Shown in pieces: positions 61,565 to 64,000 of a DNA stretch of 64,000 nucleotides. A program made the translations under genes and the position numbers. Positions within the stretch are counted from its first letter, which is position 1. The number at the start of each line of letters is the position of its first letter. The DNA is from Gordonia sp. X0973 (lineage in GTDB: Bacteria > Actinomycetota > Actinomycetes > Mycobacteriales > Mycobacteriaceae): NCBI RefSeq assembly GCF_013348785.1, contig NZ_CP054691.1:2294001-2358000 (forward strand), read 5' to 3'. The notes under the pieces are model-generated. The model did no database searches. It was not told the DNA's origin and saw only the letters and a list, made by a program, of their open reading frames with translations.

Positions 61565-62662
61565 TCAGCGCCTGATCGGCACGACGGCGAGGCTCGGGCC
61601 GTCGGCGAATCCCAGGCCGGTGGGCACCGGCCCGTGTCCCGCGTCCTTCAGACCGCCGTCGCCCTGGATCTCGAAGGCGGTCACGACCACCTTGGAACCG
61701 TCCTTGAACACCGGCGAGGAGAGCAGGTAGAGCCACTTTCCGTCGGTGGACACCTCGAGCATCGCCGGCCCGGGCTCGGTGGCGAACGGCGAACCCGGGA
61801 CCCGGGTGAGCCCACCGTCGGCACCGATCTCGAACCCGTCGATCTGGTGCGACATGGTGTTGGCGAAGTAGACGTACTTGCCGTCCCGGCTGGCCACGGG
61901 GTTGTGCGGGAACTTGCCGGTGGGGATCGGCGAATCCGCCATCTCGGTCAGCCCGCCGTCGGCACCGACGGCGAAGGCGGAGATCGACTTCGACTGTTCG
62001 TTGGGGACGTAGAGGAATCTGCCGTCCAGCGAGAACACCGGGGTGATCGGGAAGATCCCCGACGACTTCACCCGGCCGACCGGCCCCCGCAACGCCCCGT
62101 CGGCGGTGACCTCGAACCAGACGACCGACTTCGCGAAGACGCTGGCGACGTAGAGGTGCTTGCCGTCAGGGGCGAGGTAGGGCTGCGGTGCGCCGTCGAG
62201 GAATTTGCCGAGCGAGTGCAGATCGCCGTTGGCGGCCGGCTTACCGTCGTCACCGATCCGGAAATGCGCCACCCCGCCGCGGAAGAAGCCGGCCGGACCG
62301 TTGCCCATCCCGAGGTAGAGGTTGCGGCCGTCGGCCGAGAGGGTCATCGCGACGGGGGTGCGGGCGAGGTCGAGCTGGTCGATCCGGCTCAGCGAGCCGT
62401 CGTCGGCGATCGAGTACGTGAGCAACTCCGGGTTGCGCAGGTTGCGGATGCTCACCGGGGTGCCCAGCCCCAACCCGGGTGCGACGTAGAGGAACCTCCC
62501 GTCCGGGCTGACCCGCACGCAGAAGGTGCCCGCCCCGGTGGGCCAGGGTGAGCCGGGAAGCTCCGTCATCGACCCGTCGTCGTGCAGGTCGAATCCCGCG
62601 ATTCCACCGCTTTGGGCGACGGCGTAGAGGCGTTCGACGGGAGTGGATTGGTTTGCGGACAT
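61565..62662 (-). CDS. Lactonase-family seven-bladed beta-propeller protein
   Basis: A 365-residue protein made of repeated propeller blades with the pattern DGxxLYV (SPDGRFLYVA, SADGRNLYLG, APDGKHLYVAS, SLDGRFLYVPN, SRDGKYVYFAN, STDGKWLYLL). This matches the 6-phosphogluconolactonase (YbhE/Pgl-like) family, which also includes other lactonases and non-enzymatic propellers. No signal peptide is seen. GAGGAGAA lies eight bases before the ATG at 62662. An inverted repeat TGGTTAGAAACCA lies about 60 bases upstream. Substrate unknown. Confidence 0.85.
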   Translation of the reverse strand: MSANQSTPVERLYAVAQSGGIAGFDLHDDGSMTELPGSPWPTGAGTFCVRVSPDGRFLYVAPGLGLGTPVSIRNLRNPELLTYSIADDGSLSRIDQLDLARTPVAMTLSADGRNLYLGMGNGPAGFFRGGVAHFRIGDDGKPAANGDLHSLGKFLDGAPQPYLAPDGKHLYVASVFAKSVVWFEVTADGALRGPVGRVKSSGIFPITPVFSLDGRFLYVPNEQSKSISAFAVGADGGLTEMADSPIPTGKFPHNPVASRDGKYVYFANTMSHQIDGFEIGADGGLTRVPGSPFATEPGPAMLEVSTDGKWLYLLSSPVFKDGSKVVVTAFEIQGDGGLKDAGHGPVPTGLGFADGPSLAVVPIRR

Positions 62663-62720
62663 GGGGAGGTTCTCCTCGGGATGACGTGCGGCCACATCGA
62701 CCGCAATATTTTCTACTCCC

Positions 62721-62733
62721 TGGTTAGAAACCA
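62721..62733. promoter_or_regulatory. Inverted repeat TGGTTAGAAACCA upstream of the propeller gene
   Basis: TGGTT-AGA-AACCA is a perfect short inverted repeat in the 125-base gap before the lactonase-like gene, and resembles the TGGT-Nx-ACCA operators of GntR/FadR regulators. It is short enough to arise by chance. Confidence 0.3.
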
Positions 62734-62787
62734 TTAGATACCAGCGCCCGCGCAATGGGGAGCGTTTCGAAAGAATCGGCCGGGCCC

Positions 62788-63570
62788 TCAGGCAACCGAG
62801 GCGATAGCGGACCTGATCCGGTCGATGGCGACGGGATCGAATCCGATCAGCATGTGCCCGCTGCGAACGCCCGGATCTAGTTCCTGCAGCACGATGTTGT
62901 CCGCCCCCGCGACGGCCACCGAACCCGGAGCGGCGAAGGCGTCCCGGGTGCTCGTGATCGTGGTCGTGGGGACGGCGGGCGGCACCGCGTCGAGGTCGGC
63001 GAGATAGCCGGACCCGGGGATCAGGTCCAGCGCCATCGGACAAACGACGCCGACGATGCTGCGCATACCGGGCGCGGTGAAGACCCTCGACCACAGCGGA
63101 CGGAACCCGTGGTTCTGTGAACTGACGAGCACCGCCGCCCGCACGTCGGCGGTCGTCGTGCGCAGCAGGTCTCGGATGATCACCCCGCCGAACGACTGTC
63201 CGACGAGGATCACCGCATCGGTACCGGTCGCGTCGCGAACCCGCGTCAAGAACTGTTCGAGCGCTGCGACCTGCCGGGCGGGCCTCCGCGTCCCCACCCC
63301 GGGCAGGTTGCAGGCATAAACGGGGTGGCCGTCGGCGATCAAGCCGGGAACCAGCCGATGCCAGTAGAACTCGCCCGGCACGAACGACCCCGGAACCAAC
63401 ACCACCGGGATCCCGCTCGTGGCGCGCTCCGTGCCCGTTGCCGCCCCCCGACTCCACTCATTCACTCCGGCCGGCCACCGCCCGCGCCCGGTCACCAAAC
63501 CGGCGAACGCGGACACACCGCCACTCACCGCCTGTGCGGCGACCGGTGCCGTCGACAGCGCGCCGTTCAC
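62788..63570 (-). CDS. Lipase-like alpha/beta-hydrolase (class 2 lipase type)
   Basis: A 260-residue hydrolase. VVLVPGSFVPGEFYWHRLVPGL (about residues 53-74; written in part) opens the fold, GQSFGG is the nucleophile elbow, TSTRDAFAAP gives a candidate acid, and RSGHMLIGFDP gives the histidine. It resembles triacylglycerol lipases of the EstA/class 2 type. A hydrophobic N-terminal part (residues 8-25) may be a weak signal. The GTG at 63570 overlaps the stop of the upstream gene as GTGA, so the two are co-translated. Confidence 0.82.
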   Translation of the reverse strand: MNGALSTAPVAAQAVSGGVSAFAGLVTGRGRWPAGVNEWSRGAATGTERATSGIPVVLVPGSFVPGEFYWHRLVPGLIADGHPVYACNLPGVGTRRPARQVAALEQFLTRVRDATGTDAVILVGQSFGGVIIRDLLRTTTADVRAAVLVSSQNHGFRPLWSRVFTAPGMRSIVGVVCPMALDLIPGSGYLADLDAVPPAVPTTTITSTRDAFAAPGSVAVAGADNIVLQELDPGVRSGHMLIGFDPVAIDRIRSAIASVA

Positions 63571-63995
63571 CGGCCCTGCCCGACAGGGATCTCGACAACC
63601 GTCCGGGTGCGCGATTCGTTGTAGTACCGCAGGTTCAGCACGAACTCCCACCGGCCGCTCGCCGGCGCCCGCGCGGGTAGCCGGAAGACTCCCCGGTCGA
63701 AGAAGTCGACCGAGACGTTGAAAAGCGCGTCCAGCCCATCTGGTGCGCGGAAGCTCGGTGCCTCGCCGATCTCCCAGAGAAAGCCCGAGGAATCCAACGG
63801 CGTCTTGAACAGCAGCGGGAAGACTGTGACCCCGAAGACCCGGTTGTGCTCGTAGGCGAAGAAGTATCCGTCGCCCAACACGATCTCGTGCATCGGGCTC
63901 CCCACCTTCTCGAGGCCGGGGACGCCGAAGTCGACGCGGGCGGTGCCCGATCCGACGAGACCGGGAGCACGATAGGCCTTGCGGCTGAAGAACAT
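63567..63995 (-). CDS. Unknown protein at the window edge (possibly 5'-partial)
   Basis: At least 142 residues, starting with an ATG five bases from the window end, so a longer N-terminus is possible. The sequence is beta-rich with aromatic residues (DGYFFAYEHNRVFGVTVFPLLF; WEFVLNLRYYNES). No cysteine, membrane segment or known motif is seen. It overlaps the lipase-like gene as GTGA and is probably in its operon. No function can be assigned. Confidence 0.55.
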   Translation of the reverse strand: MFFSRKAYRAPGLVGSGTARVDFGVPGLEKVGSPMHEIVLGDGYFFAYEHNRVFGVTVFPLLFKTPLDSSGFLWEIGEAPSFRAPDGLDALFNVSVDFFDRGVFRLPARAPASGRWEFVLNLRYYNESRTRTVVEIPVGQGR

Positions 63996-64000
63996 CCGCC

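Overview
The window is high-GC actinobacterial chromosome from the Mycobacteriales, most like Gordonia or a close relative. This is inferred from a complete Mce lipid-importer operon, Z-polyprenyl synthase, an smtB-zur pair, a 13E12/DUF222 HNH gene, heavy GTG start use and ATGA/GTGA overlaps. From memory, gene order from dnaG to comEA follows the Mycobacterium tuberculosis Rv2343c-Rv2416c neighbourhood, with insertions. Nearly every base is coding; no gap exceeds about 160 bases. I see no tRNA, rRNA, IS element, prophage or CRISPR array.

Region 1 (1-2153, + strand): the end of a small redox operon (NuoF-like flavoprotein, single-cluster ferredoxin, 26-residue microprotein), then a TetR regulator. 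Region 2 (2154-13162, - strand): an Mce importer operon (two YrbE permeases, MceA-F, one Mce-associated protein), then a DUF2236/MpaB-family gene and a FadR-type GntR regulator. Upstream lie a membrane-anchored protein and a secreted protein, divergent from each other, with two copies of the palindrome TCATATATGA. Region 3 (14513-21748): BASS transporter, dnaG, dgt, a cold-shock-domain protein, two VOC proteins and glyS.

Region 4 (21837-23461, +): an AraC regulator, then the zinc regulators smtB and zur. Region 5 (23462-34805, -): twelve closely packed genes for heat shock, ribosome maturation, RNA handling and cell-wall lipid carrier synthesis (hrcA, dnaJ2, rsmE, hydrolase, phoH, ybeY, CNNM, deaminase-like, era, YhgE-like, recO, uppS, YbjN-like; hrcA may be separate). 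Region 6 (34915-43346): a conserved hypothetical gene, a hydrolase and hemW, then the sulfate-assimilation operon: a cysteine-containing leader peptide, nirA/sir, cysH, cysD, cysN and a sirohydrochlorin-chelatase-like gene. Cysteine-dependent attenuation is likely.

Region 7 (43282-50943): a DUF222-HNH gene with two LexA-like boxes upstream, an HSL-type esterase, a secreted four-cysteine protein, and the sulfate ABC importer (subI-cysT-cysW-cysA, -). Upstream of subI, on the same strand, is a two-gene membrane microprotein unit. The HNH gene and its neighbours separate sulfate reduction from sulfate uptake. Region 8 (51027-64000): M3 oligopeptidase, lepA, a hydrolase, a DUF4189 protein, a MazF/PemK-fold protein, a sulfotransferase-like protein, rpsT, holA, comEC, comEA, a beta-propeller lactonase-like protein, a lipase-like protein and an incomplete unknown gene.

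Most worth a second look: the two microproteins (1325-1405 and 50573-50650), the paired TCATATATGA palindromes, the Cys leader, the SOS-like boxes before the HNH gene, and rare start codons proposed for lepA (ATT) and the hydrolase at 31029-31790 (CTG). No clearly new multi-gene system is obvious; the rest is well-conserved core genome.
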